Part shown: in pieces, positions 47,096 to 57,049 of the stretch | Layout of the letters: the number at the start of each line of letters is the position of its first letter | How positions within the stretch are numbered: position 1 is the first letter of the stretch | Source of the DNA: Labia minor | Lineage: Eukaryota; Arthropoda; Insecta; Dermaptera; Spongiphoridae | Length of the DNA stretch: 64,000 nt | Direction: 5' to 3' | NCBI GenBank assembly: GCA_963082975.1 | Contig: OY720348.1 | Span: 54,835,564 to 54,899,563 of the forward strand | Made by a program: the position numbers and the translations under genes | The notes under the pieces: generated by a model | The model's database searches: none | Told to the model about the DNA's origin: nothing | What the model saw: the letters and a program-made list of their open reading frames with translations, nothing else

Positions 47096-47508
47096 CAGTC
47101 TCTCCACTCGACTATCTGGCGAATTTGAATTGGATTAATTAACATATATTATATTTAAATTAAATTTAGTTAATTATAAATTAATAAATATATATTAAAC
47201 CAGCACATGTTTGGCTCTTTATTGATGGCAACACGTCACCTGTTGGCGCGTGAGATTTGCAATGTTAAAAAATTAATTTCGGTACTTTCAATCAAGCTGA
47301 AATTTTATATCTAGCAGTTTTATACAATTTTTAAACATGTGAAAAACTATCAAACATATATCTTTATTTTTACAGTCACTTTAGAGGAAAAAAAAATGAA
47401 AAAGTGGTAAGTAATGGTCCTCTTCCGAAAGAGCTACATTTTTTATAAGTTTAGAGAAAACTACGAATTTTGAATAATGCCCGTATACCAAATTTCATTA
47501 TTCTAGCT

Positions 47509-48253
47509 CAGAGATGGGCATTAAGTCGATCGCGATCGACTGGTGGACCGCCGAGTCATTTTAAAGTGATCGCCTTTACTCATTGCCTTTTTTACTTAAA
47601 CTACTCCTTAGCATATAAAAAATTCCATTACTCGGGGAAGAAATAACCAAAAATATAAACGAATTGTTTTCTATAACTATTGAGGAAGATGAAGTTCTTC
47701 TTCAAAATGACATAATTTTAAAAGCACATAATTCAGATCCTACAAATATTTTTTGGAATTTAATGGACGAAGTTAAGTATCCTAATTTAAAAGGTCTCGC
47801 ATTAAATTTATCATCGTTCTTTGGCTCTACCTACCTATGTGAATCTGCATTTTCTACGATGAATATAATTAAATCAAAATATCGCTCCCGTCTTACAGAC
47901 AATCACCTCGAATGCAGTACAAGACTGGCAGTTAGTAATTATACACCAAGATTTACTAAATTAGCAGAGGATATGCAGTGTAAATCTTCTAATGCGGACA
48001 ATTTCACATGACTTTATCTTAAATAATAATTCGAATCAATATTTCTTATGAACTTGATATTTTTATACTTTTATAATCTTTAAATTTTGTTTGAAAATAT
48101 ATACCTAAGTTCCTTTCTTATTCTACTTTTTTAGTTACCTATGTACATTTATACCATTGTTTATTATTATTATTTTAATAAATATCTGGTGGACCGACTT
48201 ATTGCAAAAAAATTAGAAGTAGACCGCATCCTAAAAAAGTTTGCCCATCCCTG
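47509..48253 (+). mobile_element. hAT element retaining transposase C-terminus
   Basis: Inverted ends CAGAGATGGGCATTAAG and (reverse complement) CAGGGATGGGCAAACTT are flanked by TTCTAGCT (47501-47508) and TTCTAGAT (48254-48261), a 7/8 target duplication inside Z1. Subterminal sequence repeats the 'gactggtggaccg' word near both ends. A single open frame covers the dimerisation domain of the transposase; everything upstream has been lost. Confidence 0.92.
47664..48011 (+). pseudogene. hAT transposase C-terminal (dimerisation) fragment
   Basis: 115 codons open from the first Met. The reading includes FFGSTYLCESAFSTMNIIKS then KYRSRLTDNHLE and RLAVSNYTPRF, the conserved hAT C-terminal dimerisation region found in hAT-derived proteins of the SCAND3/ZBED5/GTF2IRD2 kind. 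A full hAT transposase is several hundred residues, so the catalytic RNase-H part and zinc finger are absent. The element could not move by itself. The frame is unbroken, which suggests a fairly recent deletion derivative. Confidence 0.85.
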
Positions 48254-48748
48254 TTCTAGATCAAACCGTTTTTGTGTAATCTTGTCTACATACACACATA
48301 CATACATACACACGTAGACATTTTTCTCTACCTTAGTGAAAATGACTAAGGACCTTCAAAACATAAAAACATCAAAATATTGACAACGAAAACTTTAGTA
48401 AAAATATAGAAATATTGAAAGTATTAATAAATATTGGTACAATATCTATATTATTATTTGTTCGATATAGAAATATTTATAGAAAGAGCATTCCAATAAA
48501 GATATATTATTAACTAAACTAAAGATAAATTATTAACTAAATTAGTATTATTATGATTATTATTAATAATTTTGAATTGAATGAGAATAAATCATTGAAA
48601 CACTATCAATTACGATTGCTATTATTGCTATCTACCTATCAATATAGGTAAAAACTAGCCTAGATTCCAATCTATTATTACTAATGATAAACATAATACA
48701 TATAATAAATATTAATTAATATTATTATAAACAAAAATTACAACTTAC

Positions 48749-48811
48749 AATGAATTGATAGTACCTAATGTCTGGATGTTTCTATTTTATCATCTTTAGT
48801 ATTGTCATCCC
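48749..48811 (-). pseudogene. Exon-like module, unit A of the small-gene family
   Basis: Minus strand: acceptor TTTTTCAG, 63 bases, then donor GTAAGTTG. In the frame shared with 53284-53349 it reads DDNTKDDKIETSRH and a stop. Splice signals are good, but the next module upstream (near 48.9-49.0 kb) has lost its donor and the next (50.2 kb) has GTCAGT. The unit is therefore probably decaying. Confidence 0.4.
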
Positions 48812-49007
48812 CTGAAAAACGAAGAAAATTGAATATGAAATAACTTTTCACTAGACGAATTCATATTGGAAATATACTCCCCATTTTTAGTTGAATTGGT
48901 GCTGTGCTGTTAATCAATCACAAGCAGAATGTACCATAATTATATTCGAGGTAGAAGAAGATGATCCAAATCATTTCCATCAGCAACAGGAATGGTACAT
49001 GAAATAA

Positions 49008-49934
49008 GCGGGAGTGTCCTCCCCTAGACTTTCCCGCATATAAATAGGTATAGAGTTGTGAATGAATATTTAGAATGTAATAAAGTGCTACTTCCGGTTA
49101 ACTGATATTTTAAATGTAAAAAAAAACAGATATGGATATAATATAAATATTTTTAATTTTATTTTATTTATAATATATAAGGGCTGGCTGTGACGTCATG
49201 AAGTGCGGGGTGACGTCATATAATTTTAAATTAAGAAAAAACTAATGAAGATGATTTTTCTCGAGGATAAAACCAATACAAAGTGCATAACACGTGGAGA
49301 TATGCCTTCACGTGAAATTTGATATGAAAATAACCCTTCACTTCCTCTCTTCGATCGGCAATACTAGCACTTCCAGTTTCCGGATTTGCACCAAAAGTTG
49401 ATCCATTCATCATACTGATGTATTAAGTAAATATACCAAATTTCATCAAAATCCGTTGAGCCGTTCAAGCTGTACACATCTCTACGGACACACAGCGGAC
49501 GGACGGACAGACATCATGCTAAAAATACTTTTTTCTGTTAAGAAAATGCATGATTCGTGGAGATATGTATCTAAAAATATCCATAGGTGAAATTTGGTGT
49601 GAAAACAATACCTCCCTTACTATCGTCGGTCGGTAAAAAGGAAACGCTACTTGTATAGGTAAAATGTCACTTCCGGTAGTCAGATCATGATGAAATTTGG
49701 TATCTGAATTTTTTTCATATTTTTAAATCTATATACAAAATATGAAGCAAATATCTCGAAGCAAACTGGTACTTTACTTGAAAGGTAAACGCAACCATTG
49801 TAGGTAAAGTACCACTTCCGGTTAACCGATTTTGACGAAATTTTGATAGAAATCTACAAACTGTGAATAATATCGGAGTACCAAATTTCGAAGTCCTAGC
49901 TTGATTAGTTTTTGAGTAAATTTGCTTACAGACA

Positions 49935-49965
<31 letters not shown>

Positions 49966-50112
49966 CATACATACACACACACAGACATAATTCCAAAAAT
50001 GGTATTTTCCGACTCAGGGAGGTCTAAAACGTCAAGATCTATCAAAATCTCGAAGTCGAAATTTTTGACGATTCCAATACTTCCCTTATACGAAGTATGC
50101 GGGAAAGTAAAA
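49008..50112 (+). repeat. Composite Z2 repeat with family Y inside, copy 1
   Basis: The outer repeat runs from GCGGGAGTGTCCTCCCCTAG / ACTTTCCCGCATA to TATGCGGGAAAGT, short inverted ends. It carries family Y (about 49.11-49.64 kb) between TTTTAAATGTAAAA and AAACGCTACTTGTATAGG. It then has ACTTCCGGTTAACCGATTTT, a CATA microsatellite (49934-49973) and AGATCTATCAAAATCTCGAA. It interrupts unit A of the small-gene family. Confidence 0.75.
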
Positions 50113-50199
50113 AGGATAATTTCTATTCATTAAGATTGAAAATATATTAAAATGGTCTACAATCGATATTGATAGTAAAGAAAGAATAGATATACTGAC

Positions 50200-50300
50200 G
50201 GCGGGGTTAACACCCCTAGCAATCCATTTATGTTTGATGTTATTTCTCCATAACTTCTACTCTCTTTCTCTCTCTCTCTAATGTCTCGTAAAGGTTTTCC
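50200..50300 (-). pseudogene. Decayed exon-like module, unit A
   Basis: Minus strand: homologous to 53556-53640, sharing the GGGGTG.TAACCCCGCC 3' end, but the donor is GTCAGT instead of GTAAGT. The RDIREREKE reading frame resembles RIKREIE, yet a frameshift separates it from the ARGVNPA end. Probably a broken copy. Confidence 0.4.
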
Positions 50301-50403
50301 TTGTATTCTATAATAAAAATAGAAGAAAATATTTAAATTATTAAATAAAATTAGAATAATTTCGTTGTAATTATTTGTTAGAAATATAAATTTTTCTAGA
50401 AAT

Positions 50404-50720
50404 ATTTCTAGAGGTACGATTTTCAAAACAATCACTTGTATCTATTTGCAGTGTATTCAACGATTAATTAAGGAATACAAATTTTAGATGGCTTGAACTA
50501 TTCCATGACTAAAAGAGTATAAATTTAGGTGACAAAGTGTCTGTTTGTGCGCGTCAGTAATCACTACCAAACTAGTCGTTGCTTTTCGGCTAGAAATTAT
50601 TTCTCCAATTACTGTAGGGAGGGGGAGGGGGAGGAAAAGAAGTAGTGGCCGCCCAAAACTTCTATTAATCCAATATGTTCTATTACGCGAATAAAAAAAT
50701 AAACTGCGCATAATATCTAT
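50404..50720 (-). repeat. Duplicated block, unit A copy (pair with 60.84-61.16 kb)
   Basis: About 85 percent identical by eye to 60836-61160. On the minus strand it has a pyrimidine tract ending CCCTACAG, then an open frame VIGEIISSRKATTSLVVITD... with a stop at 50486-50484; the stop is shared by the other copy. On the plus strand there is a TATAAATT about 38 bases before GCGTCAGT. Either an exon with acceptor or a promoter would fit. Function unknown. Confidence 0.45.
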
Positions 50721-51223
50721 TCTTCAATCCATCAGACATCTTTCTTTTAGTTTCATTAATTATACATATTTTTATTATTATTGCCACAAAGCAAATGCCT
50801 ACATCCTTCAACTTACCCAATTTTATAAACATATATAATAATTTTTTTACATCATAGGTACTTTTATAAATAATGTACATATATGTCTTTTTTTATAAGA
50901 TAGTATAATGTAAGTAAATAAGTACTATCAGTGTATGTTGAGATCCACTCTCGTTTACCCCCATTTTCATTTCATGGACCCCCAATTTTTATTCCGCTGA
51001 CGTAGAGAGAGAAATAGATTTTTATGAATAATATATATATATTATTATAAGATAATGTCTAAGTGGTTGAATTTATCAAAAATCATATGGATTGAAATTG
51101 AAATAAGAAAAAATCTCGAGGAATCAAGTTAGTTCATAGTATTCATTGGCTGTCTACCTACAAGGGGCTTCTATCCAAAACCCTTTTAAGTTTCCCATTT
51201 TTACTAACTTTATTTTAAAATAA
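50721..51223. other. AT-rich stretch between unit A and Z2
   Basis: 51168-51223 matches the left half of the 27.27-27.44 kb segment. The rest shows no supported feature. Confidence 0.4.
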
Positions 51224-51364
51224 GCGGGAGTGTCCTCCCCTAGACTTTCCCGCATATAAATAGGTATAAAGAGTTGTGAATGAATATTTAGAATGTGTAA
51301 ACTTGGTATTGATAAAGAGCCAGTTCGTATTAGTTTATTGGTGTCAAATTTGATATTTGGTAAC

Positions 51365-51401
<37 letters not shown>

Positions 51402-52276
51402 AAAGTGCTACTTCCGGTTAACTGATATTTTAAATGTAAAAAAACAGATATGGATATAATATAAATATTTTTAAATTTATTTTATTTATAATATATAAGG
51501 GCTGGCTGTGACGTCATGAAGTGCTGGGTAACGTCATATAAGATTTCATTTAGATTAAGAAAAAACTAATGAAGATGATTTTTCTCGATGTTAAAACCAA
51601 TACAAAGTGCATGGTTCGTGGTGATATGTAAAAAATCTCCACATGTGAAATTTGGTGTGAAAATAACCCTCTCTTCCTATCGTCAATCGCTAATACTACC
51701 ACTTCGGGTTTCCGGATTTGCACCAAAAGTTGATCAATTCATCATACTGATGCATTAAGTAAATATACCAAATTTCATCAAAATCCGTTGAGCCGTTCAA
51801 GCTGTAAACATCTATACGGAGGGACGGACAGACGGACGGACGGACAGACATCATGCTAAAAATGCTTTTTTCTGTTAAGAAAATGCATGATTCGTGGAGA
51901 TATGTACCTAAAAATATCCATAGGTGAAATTTGGTGTGAAAACAATACCTCCCTTACTATCGTCGGTCGGTAAAAAAGAAACGCTACTTGTATAGGTAAA
52001 ATGTCACTTCCGGTAGTCAGATCATGATGAAATTTCGTATCTCAATTTTTTTCATATTTTTAAATCTATATACAAAATATGAAGCAAATATCTCGAAGCA
52101 AACTGGTACTTTACTTGAAAGGTAAACGCAACCAGTGTAGGTAAAGTACCACTTCCGGTTAACCGATTTTGACGAAATTTTGATAGAAATCTACAAACTG
52201 TGAATAATATCAGTGTACCAAATTTCGAAGTCCTAGCTTGATTAGTTTTTGAGTAAATTTGCTTACAGACATTACA

Positions 52277-52307
<31 letters not shown>

Positions 52308-52456
52308 CATACATACATACACACACACAGACATAATTCGAAAAATGGTATTTTCCGACTCAGGGAGGTCTAAAACGTCAAGATCTATCGAAATCTCGAA
52401 GTCGAAATTTTTGACGATTCCAATACTTCCCTTATACGAAGTATGCGGGAAAGTAA
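51224..52456 (+). repeat. Composite Z2 repeat with family Y inside, copy 2
   Basis: Nearly identical to the 49.0-50.1 kb copy and with Y at the same internal point. It carries an extra segment of about 100 bases (51296-51397, ending in a TA run) near the left end. The CATA run is at 52276-52319. The site is filled here and empty at 27.3 kb. Confidence 0.8.
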
Positions 52457-52578
52457 AAAAATGACAAATTTTCCTATTTAGCATTGAATAATAGAATAAT
52501 TTTATAATTAGATAGAATCAATAAAAAAAAATAAGAAATTGATTAGCAAAATCTAATACAAGTAATAATTGACGAAAT
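52457..52578. repeat. Right half of the 27.3 kb segment
   Basis: ATGACAAATTTTCCTATTTA...AGCATTGAATAATAGAATAA...TACAAGTAATAATTGACGAA, matching 27313-27440. Confidence 0.65.
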
Positions 52579-52861
52579 ACTCGACTGAGGTTTATTTCTG
52601 AATTTGATTAGTATCACTGCAAATAGATTTGATGACGCAAAGAATGAATGAAAGAAGACAAACATCAAGAAAGGTACAAATGGAATAAATAATTCTTTAT
52701 TTATTCCGAAAGATCAAAATTAATCTATTTTAATGCAAATGATATAGAAAAATAAAAATAAAATTAATTAAATGGAAAGAAGAAAGTGTTTGTGAGTATC
52801 TGTGGATCTGCATCATCCACGGGCATGATCATATGTGATGGTGATAGAGAAGCAAGGGGTG

Positions 52862-53155
52862 CAGCGTTTTCCAACCTACGGGGCGCGCAAAAACCAATTG
52901 TTTTTTTTTAAATCTATAGTAACCTATAACAGGGGTCGTCCAATTATTTCAATATGATTATTAAAAAATAAAAAACGGTTAAATTATTTTTGCGATAAGG
53001 ATTTTGAATATTTTCGATTTTTTTTCAATTTTTTCAATATAGTTACTATATTATGTGAGTATTTATGAAAATTAGATTATTACAAAAATTAAGGGGGGCG
53101 AAAATTTTTTTTTAAAAAAAGGGGGGTGCCGGTTCAAAAAGGTTGGAAACCAGTG
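52862..53155. mobile_element. hAT-like MITE
   Basis: The ends CAGCGTTTTCCAACCTAC and (reverse complement) CACTGGTTTCCAACCTTT are inverted. Flanks AAGGGGTG and AATTGGGG match only weakly. An inner CAGGGGTCGTCCAATTATTT start at about 52931 suggests a second hAT fragment inside. Confidence 0.6.
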
Positions 53156-53283
53156 AATTGGGGTATATTAAAAATTAATTAAACCATTTTTTAAACTTAA
53201 AAAATAATAATATATGTTATTAACTATAATATACTATAAAATAAAAAATTAAAATATATAATAAATACATAAACAATACTTAC

Positions 53284-53349
53284 AATGGATTGATTAATGG
53301 TAGGTAATGGAGTCGACAAACACTTCAACCGGATCATCGTCTTCAATCC
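53284..53349 (-). CDS. Small-gene family, unit B, 3' exon candidate
   Basis: Minus strand: acceptor TTTTCCAG, 66 bases, donor GTAAGTATTG. In phase 0, as delivered by the preceding candidate exon, it reads GLKTMIRLKCLSTPLPTINQ and continues open to the donor, so a further exon would be needed. In phase 1 it reads IEDDDPVEVFVDSITYH then stop, which resembles the C-terminal part of the 48749-48811 module. Which frame is real cannot be settled here. No known domain. Confidence 0.4.
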
Positions 53350-53555
53350 CTGGAAAACAAAGACTAATATGAAATAATGTTTTCTTGGAATAATTGATAT
53401 TGGAAATCTACTCACCTTTTTAATGGATCCGTAAAAGTGAAAGATTGCCATCAACATCGATCGATGATACATGAAAAACAAAAATAAAAGACATATTTAT
53501 TAAGAATGAAATTAGATTAGAATAATATTAAAATATTTCTTAAAAAAATACTTAC

Positions 53556-53640
53556 GGCGGGGTTTTCACCCCTTGCAAATGCCCGAAGGATGATGATGAT
53601 GATTTGGAAGTCATTATGTTGTTCAATCTCTCTCTTGATT
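53556..53640 (-). CDS. Small-gene family, unit B, internal exon candidate
   Basis: Minus strand: acceptor TTATTCCAG, 85 bases, donor GCC|GTAAGTATT. Entered in phase 2 it is fully open: IKREIEQHNDFQ, five Ile, LRAFARGENPA, leaving in phase 0. The charged R/K/E start resembles the C exon at 55893-55980 (RQKELED). Diverged copy at 50.2 kb. Unknown function. Confidence 0.45.
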
Positions 53641-53838
53641 CTGGAATAATGTTGGACATCAAGTAAAACTAAAAAATTAAGAAAACATTTCACTTAGTAA
53701 TTTAATAAACGCGTGTAGTATCTTTATAAATTCATCAATGTAAATCTATCTAGAAATATCTATACAAGAAATTAAACATTGTAATATACATATATCTGGA
53801 TTATTTTGAAATGATATTCCATTCATAATTCTACTCAC

Positions 53839-53944
53839 CGTTGGTACATGCGCTTATTCTCATTAGCTTCTTCCATCATTTCTTAGTGACCAGAGTGAGA
53901 GTAGAGTCAAGACATCACAGCATCATCCACGGGTACGAACATAT
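53839..53944 (-). other. Exon-like segment, possible alternative first exon of unit B
   Basis: Minus strand: possible acceptor CACCATCAG and strong donor CAACG|GTGAGTAG. The 3' half reads MMEEANENKRMYQ and leaves in phase 2, which fits the 53640 exon (giving RIKREIEQ). It cannot follow the 54302 exon in frame, so it would have to be an alternative start. The left edge resembles 52.80-52.86 kb (CCGTGGATGATGC). Confidence 0.35.
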
Positions 53945-54301
53945 CTGATGGTGATAGATAAAACATATATTGATATATTCAAAATTATTTAAAACCTTTT
54001 TTAAACTTAAAACATAATAGTTGAAGAAGAGATAAGATAATAGTGAAATATTTTATTTTATCCTTTTATAGAAATTTCTATAATATACCATCATTAATAT
54101 TTGAAATTCAATTCAATGAATATTTATAATGTATATTATTTAATAGAAATTGGAGGATATCTATCATAGGAATAGGATTATATATGAAAAACTTAAAGAA
54201 TTTTTGGACAGTAGGAGAACTTGTGTAATATTTGAAAATTTAAAATAATATTTCAATATTAATTATTTAAAAATAGTAGAAAAAATAAATAAAATTCTTA
54301 C

Positions 54302-54396
54302 CCATTGATTGACCATTGTTTTTTATTTTCCTTTTTAGTAACCTTCATATTAGGTAGATGAAATCTTATGCTCGCTCCCTTCCCTTCAAAGTAGAT
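54302..54396 (-). CDS. Small-gene family, unit B, internal exon candidate
   Basis: Minus strand: acceptor AATTTTTAG, 95 bases, donor AATGG|GTAAGA. Only one of three frames is open, phase 0 in and phase 2 out: IYFEGKGASIRFHLPNM then KVTKKENKKQWSIN. It resembles VYMEGDGEKYEFIDI in unit C (pattern [IV]Y[FM]EGxG). The exit phase fits the 53640 exon exactly. No signal peptide, Cys motif or known domain. Confidence 0.45.
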
Positions 54397-54681
54397 CTAA
54401 AAATTTATAATTAGTTTTGTGATTTCGAAATATTTACTTGTATATATTATTTATTATATCCAGTGTATTCTTCTATATTGTAAGTTAGAAAAATCAAAGA
54501 ATAATTAATAAAAAACAAAGAAAGTTTTTTAGATTTATTTTAACATTTTTTAAGAAGAATTACTGTCACAAAAATTTAAGTTCTAACAATAAACGCCATT
54601 TAAAAATTATGTAATTTTAATTATATTTAAACATATTGATATTATTTTATGAAATATTATAGAAATAAAAATTCAACTCAC

Positions 54682-54772
54682 CGATAAGATGCTTTGCAGT
54701 CGTTGTGATGTGATGCGATGAACTTCTGAACTGCGACAACATACCACCAAACCAAGTTCTTCAAATGATGCT
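54682..54772 (-). other. Exon-like module, 5' part of unit B
   Basis: Minus strand: long pyrimidine tract, acceptor CTGAAG, 91 bases, donor TTATCG|GTGAGTTG. One frame is open throughout (phase 2 in, 0 out) and would join the 54396 exon, but it has no Met. The homologous module at 56966-57043 has stops in all frames, so this is more likely 5' UTR. Confidence 0.4.
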
Positions 54773-54902
54773 CTTCAGACAATGAAAAGAAAAAGAAATA
54801 GAAAAAAGATCATTAGTTAGAGTTGATTAGGATAGGAGAGAATAACGTTCCAAAAAAGAGGATATAAATTGTATTTCAATTGAAATATACATATAACCTA
54901 CC

Positions 54903-55560
54903 GTGGAGGCTACTTCATTGCGCCCTGATGTCTTCCCTGTACAGTCTATCCTATGCCAGACCAAATTCTATGGCACGGATGGCCATCTAATAATATTTTC
55001 TATCTACGTGCAAAACACTCTTCTTGCTAGAAAAGATTGCAATCACGGAAACGGAAAAAAAAACACTCCCGAACGCGCTTATTAGACACAGTATGGTCTA
55101 TTTTGTGTTTTAACTACCGAAGAAATGCGCAATTTAGAAGAAGAAGGAAAAAAAAAGAAAAAGAAAAGCATAGATTAAGTGGGAAGCCGTTTGTGAGTAT
55201 CTGTGGATCAGCTGAGAGTGACTTTGAGTTTTTGGATTACGATTGAACACCACATTCGTGGCAACCTGTAAAAAATGCCTACCTACCTACAATGGGGATT
55301 CATGGCGTCCTCCATAGTGGGAGGAACACTCATGAAAAAGAGACTAAGCTTAGCTCCAAGGTAGTCAATACATCCTGGCGGGCTAATCCCATTAAGGAAC
55401 ATTGTTGAACTACCTTCACGAATGCCTGTCCAATACCATAGAGCCACGTCTTAGCCATTCTCAGTGATACACATTACTTTACACAAACAAGGGAATCGTC
55501 ATTAAAAAAAAAAAAAAAAAAAATGACGATTTGGGAAGCACAAAACACATGCAGATAAAC
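54903..55560. other. Complex unassigned sequence
   Basis: 54903-55250 is more complex than its surroundings. On the minus strand it ends in a donor-like CCACG|GTAGGT, and it shares GTTTGTGAGTATCTGTGGAT with 52.79 kb. 55260-55500 looks like the end of an unknown repeat (GGGATTCATGGCGTCCTCCA), followed by an A run (55504-55523) with ATCGTCATT/AATGACGAT inverted around it. No assignment. Confidence 0.35.
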
Positions 55561-55738
55561 AATCCCTTAACATTTTCTGGCACATACCCGACTCCACCCA
55601 CTAAATACTAAATAGGAAATACTAAAAAGGTGTTTCCTTTAATAGTTAGAAGCATGCAAAAACCAAACACCTTTTTTCTATTCTATTCTAAAATATTAAT
55701 AATTCATTAAATTTAATGTTTCTAGTTTCTATCTATAT

Positions 55739-55804
55739 TTATTGGCTACCACAAAGGTTTGGAAGCGATGACTCAGGAGGCATTTTCTTGAAGCATTCCT
55801 TTAT
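55739..55804 (-). CDS. Small-gene family, unit C, last exon candidate
   Basis: Minus strand: acceptor GGGATTTACAG, then phase 0 IKECFKKMPPESSLPNLCGS Q and stop TAA at 55741-55739, overlapping an AATAAA. The frame continues exactly from the 55893-55980 exon across an 88-base intron. Two Cys residues. No recognisable domain; product unknown. Confidence 0.5.
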   Translation of the reverse strand: MKECFKKMPPESSLPNLCGSQ

Positions 55805-55892
55805 CTGTAAATCCCTAACAACAAACGATTAAGCCAAATAAATAAATAATCACCCCCCATACGCAACCTATCAGGCTAACAATTCTAAATAC

Positions 55893-55980
55893 CTTTAAAG
55901 GAATTGATGATTCAGTAGATTGTAGATTTGCCATCCTTATTCTTCTATCTTCCAATTCTTTCTGTCTTCTATGGTAGCAT
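55893..55980 (-). CDS. Small-gene family, unit C, internal exon candidate
   Basis: Minus strand: acceptor GTTTTTCAG, 88 bases, donor TTTAAAG|GTATTT. It is open only when entered in phase 2, reading CYHRRQKELEDRRIRMANLQ then STESSIPLK, leaving in phase 0 into the last exon. The highly charged R/K/E stretch parallels YQRIKREIEQ of unit B. Frame, splice signals and the in-phase stop in the next exon together make chance unlikely, though transcript evidence is lacking. Confidence 0.5.
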
Positions 55981-55984
55981 CTGA

Positions 55985-55995
55985 AAAACTCGAAT

Positions 55996-56028
<33 letters not shown>

Positions 56029-56035
56029 AATGTTA
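55985..56035. repeat. (CTAA)n tetranucleotide repeat
   Basis: About nine CTAA units just upstream (in gene sense) of the unit C internal exon. Confidence 0.9.
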
Positions 56036-56371
56036 AATTTAAAATATTAATAGAAATATAGTATTTTTTATTGTAATATTTAAATTTTGTCAATATTAAA
56101 TTAAAATCATTACTACCACTAGTGCCAGAATAATGAAAAAATATACGTTGAGTACTTATTTTTGGTGAGCTGTATTTATAAAAAATTTTGAAGAAACCAA
56201 TATTATTCGAGGAGAATTGAATTTGCCATCAGCAAAAAGATGATACATGAAAATAAAAGAAAAACAAAAGACATATATAAGATTGAGTATTCAAAATATA
56301 ATACATTTTTTTTATCACAAAAAGTACTAACCTCGGAGTTATAAATAGGTTGCCCACTCGTAGTAGGTCAC

Positions 56372-56454
56372 TCGACGATATCGATGAACTCGTACTTCTC
56401 ACCATCTCCCTCCATATATACTAGTGGTCCAAATTTGTTTCGTGAATCCATGTT
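56372..56454 (-). CDS. Small-gene family, unit C, start exon candidate
   Basis: Minus strand: acceptor-like ATCTGAAAG, then AACATGG with ATG at 56451 in good context. It reads MDSRNKFGPLVYMEGDGEKY then EFIDIV. Splicing at GA|GTGACC (56372) gives phase 2 and joins the 55980 exon, for a 77-residue protein in total. That donor is weak. A better donor, GAG|GTTAGT at 56332, would leave the TGA at 56370-56368 inside the exon and end the frame after 27 codons. So either a weak donor is used or this copy is broken. VYMEGDG matches IYFEGKG of unit B. Confidence 0.4.
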
Positions 56455-56965
56455 CTTTCAGATGAACTAATAGAGAAATTGAAAATATTTAAATTATTAA
56501 ATACACTTATTATTTATATTCAAATGAATAATCCAAAACATTAAATTAAATTTTAACCTAATATTCTAAACTATGCACGACGAATTAAATATAAAAAAAA
56601 AATTGTCTTGATCATAGCTCTTTTGTTATTTCATGATTAATTATATAAATAAATATCTCTAATGAAAAAAAACCATTTTTAATTTAAAGAATACTTTCAT
56701 AACAAAATATTAATTTTTATTAATATGTAATAATAGAAAATTATCTACAGATATATCTATACTATACTATATATTAAATTTATTGTTAGGAACTAGAATA
56801 AAACAAATTCAGTCGAATGTCAATTTCTTTTTCTTTTTCCTCTTTGTTAATTTATGAATATTTATATATCTGTCGATACAACTCTTTTATTGATTTTCAC
56901 CTTAACAATTAATTGAATATGTAATTATAATTATTAATTATAGTTTGTTGATATATCAACTTTAC

Positions 56966-57043
56966 CTCTAATGTGATGTGATTCCTTTTTCTATATGGAT
57001 CAGATATATTCTTCAGTCGACGACTACATCAAACCATAACAAG
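56966..57043 (-). other. Non-coding exon-like module, 5' of unit C
   Basis: Minus strand: T-run acceptor TTTTTTTAG, 78 bases, donor TTAGAG|GTAAAG. It shares a GAATCACATCACA/GCATCACATCACA end and a GTTATGGTTTGATGTAGTCG-like start with 54682-54772. Stops in all frames fit a 5' UTR exon. Confidence 0.4.
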
Positions 57044-57049
57044 CTAAAA

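Larger units (their letters stand above)
47096..48400 (+). repeat. Z1 repeat split by a hAT element
   Basis: CTCTCCACTCGACTATCTGG to CTTCAAAACATAAAAACATC. The copy is interrupted at ATTCTAGCT by the hAT element at 47509-48253 and resumes CAAACCGTTTTTGTGTAATC. The undisturbed sequence is seen in neighbouring Z1 copies, which proves the nesting. Confidence 0.8.

Noticed and set aside
49934..49973. Tandem CATA units that look like a repeat array
   Set aside because: A simple microsatellite inside the Z2 repeat. There are no spacers, so it is not a CRISPR array, and the genome is eukaryotic.
53412..53470. Extra unit B exon reading MYHRSMLMAIFHFYGSIKK before a strong GTGAGTAG donor
   Set aside because: No AG acceptor exists upstream of it within the segment, and its counterparts at 48.9 and 56.2 kb lack the donor. 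It may be a decayed exon, but was not called.
54903..55085. 60-codon plus-strand frame
   Set aside because: No domain and no splice support. The minus strand has exon-like ends at the same place, so the plus frame is probably accidental.
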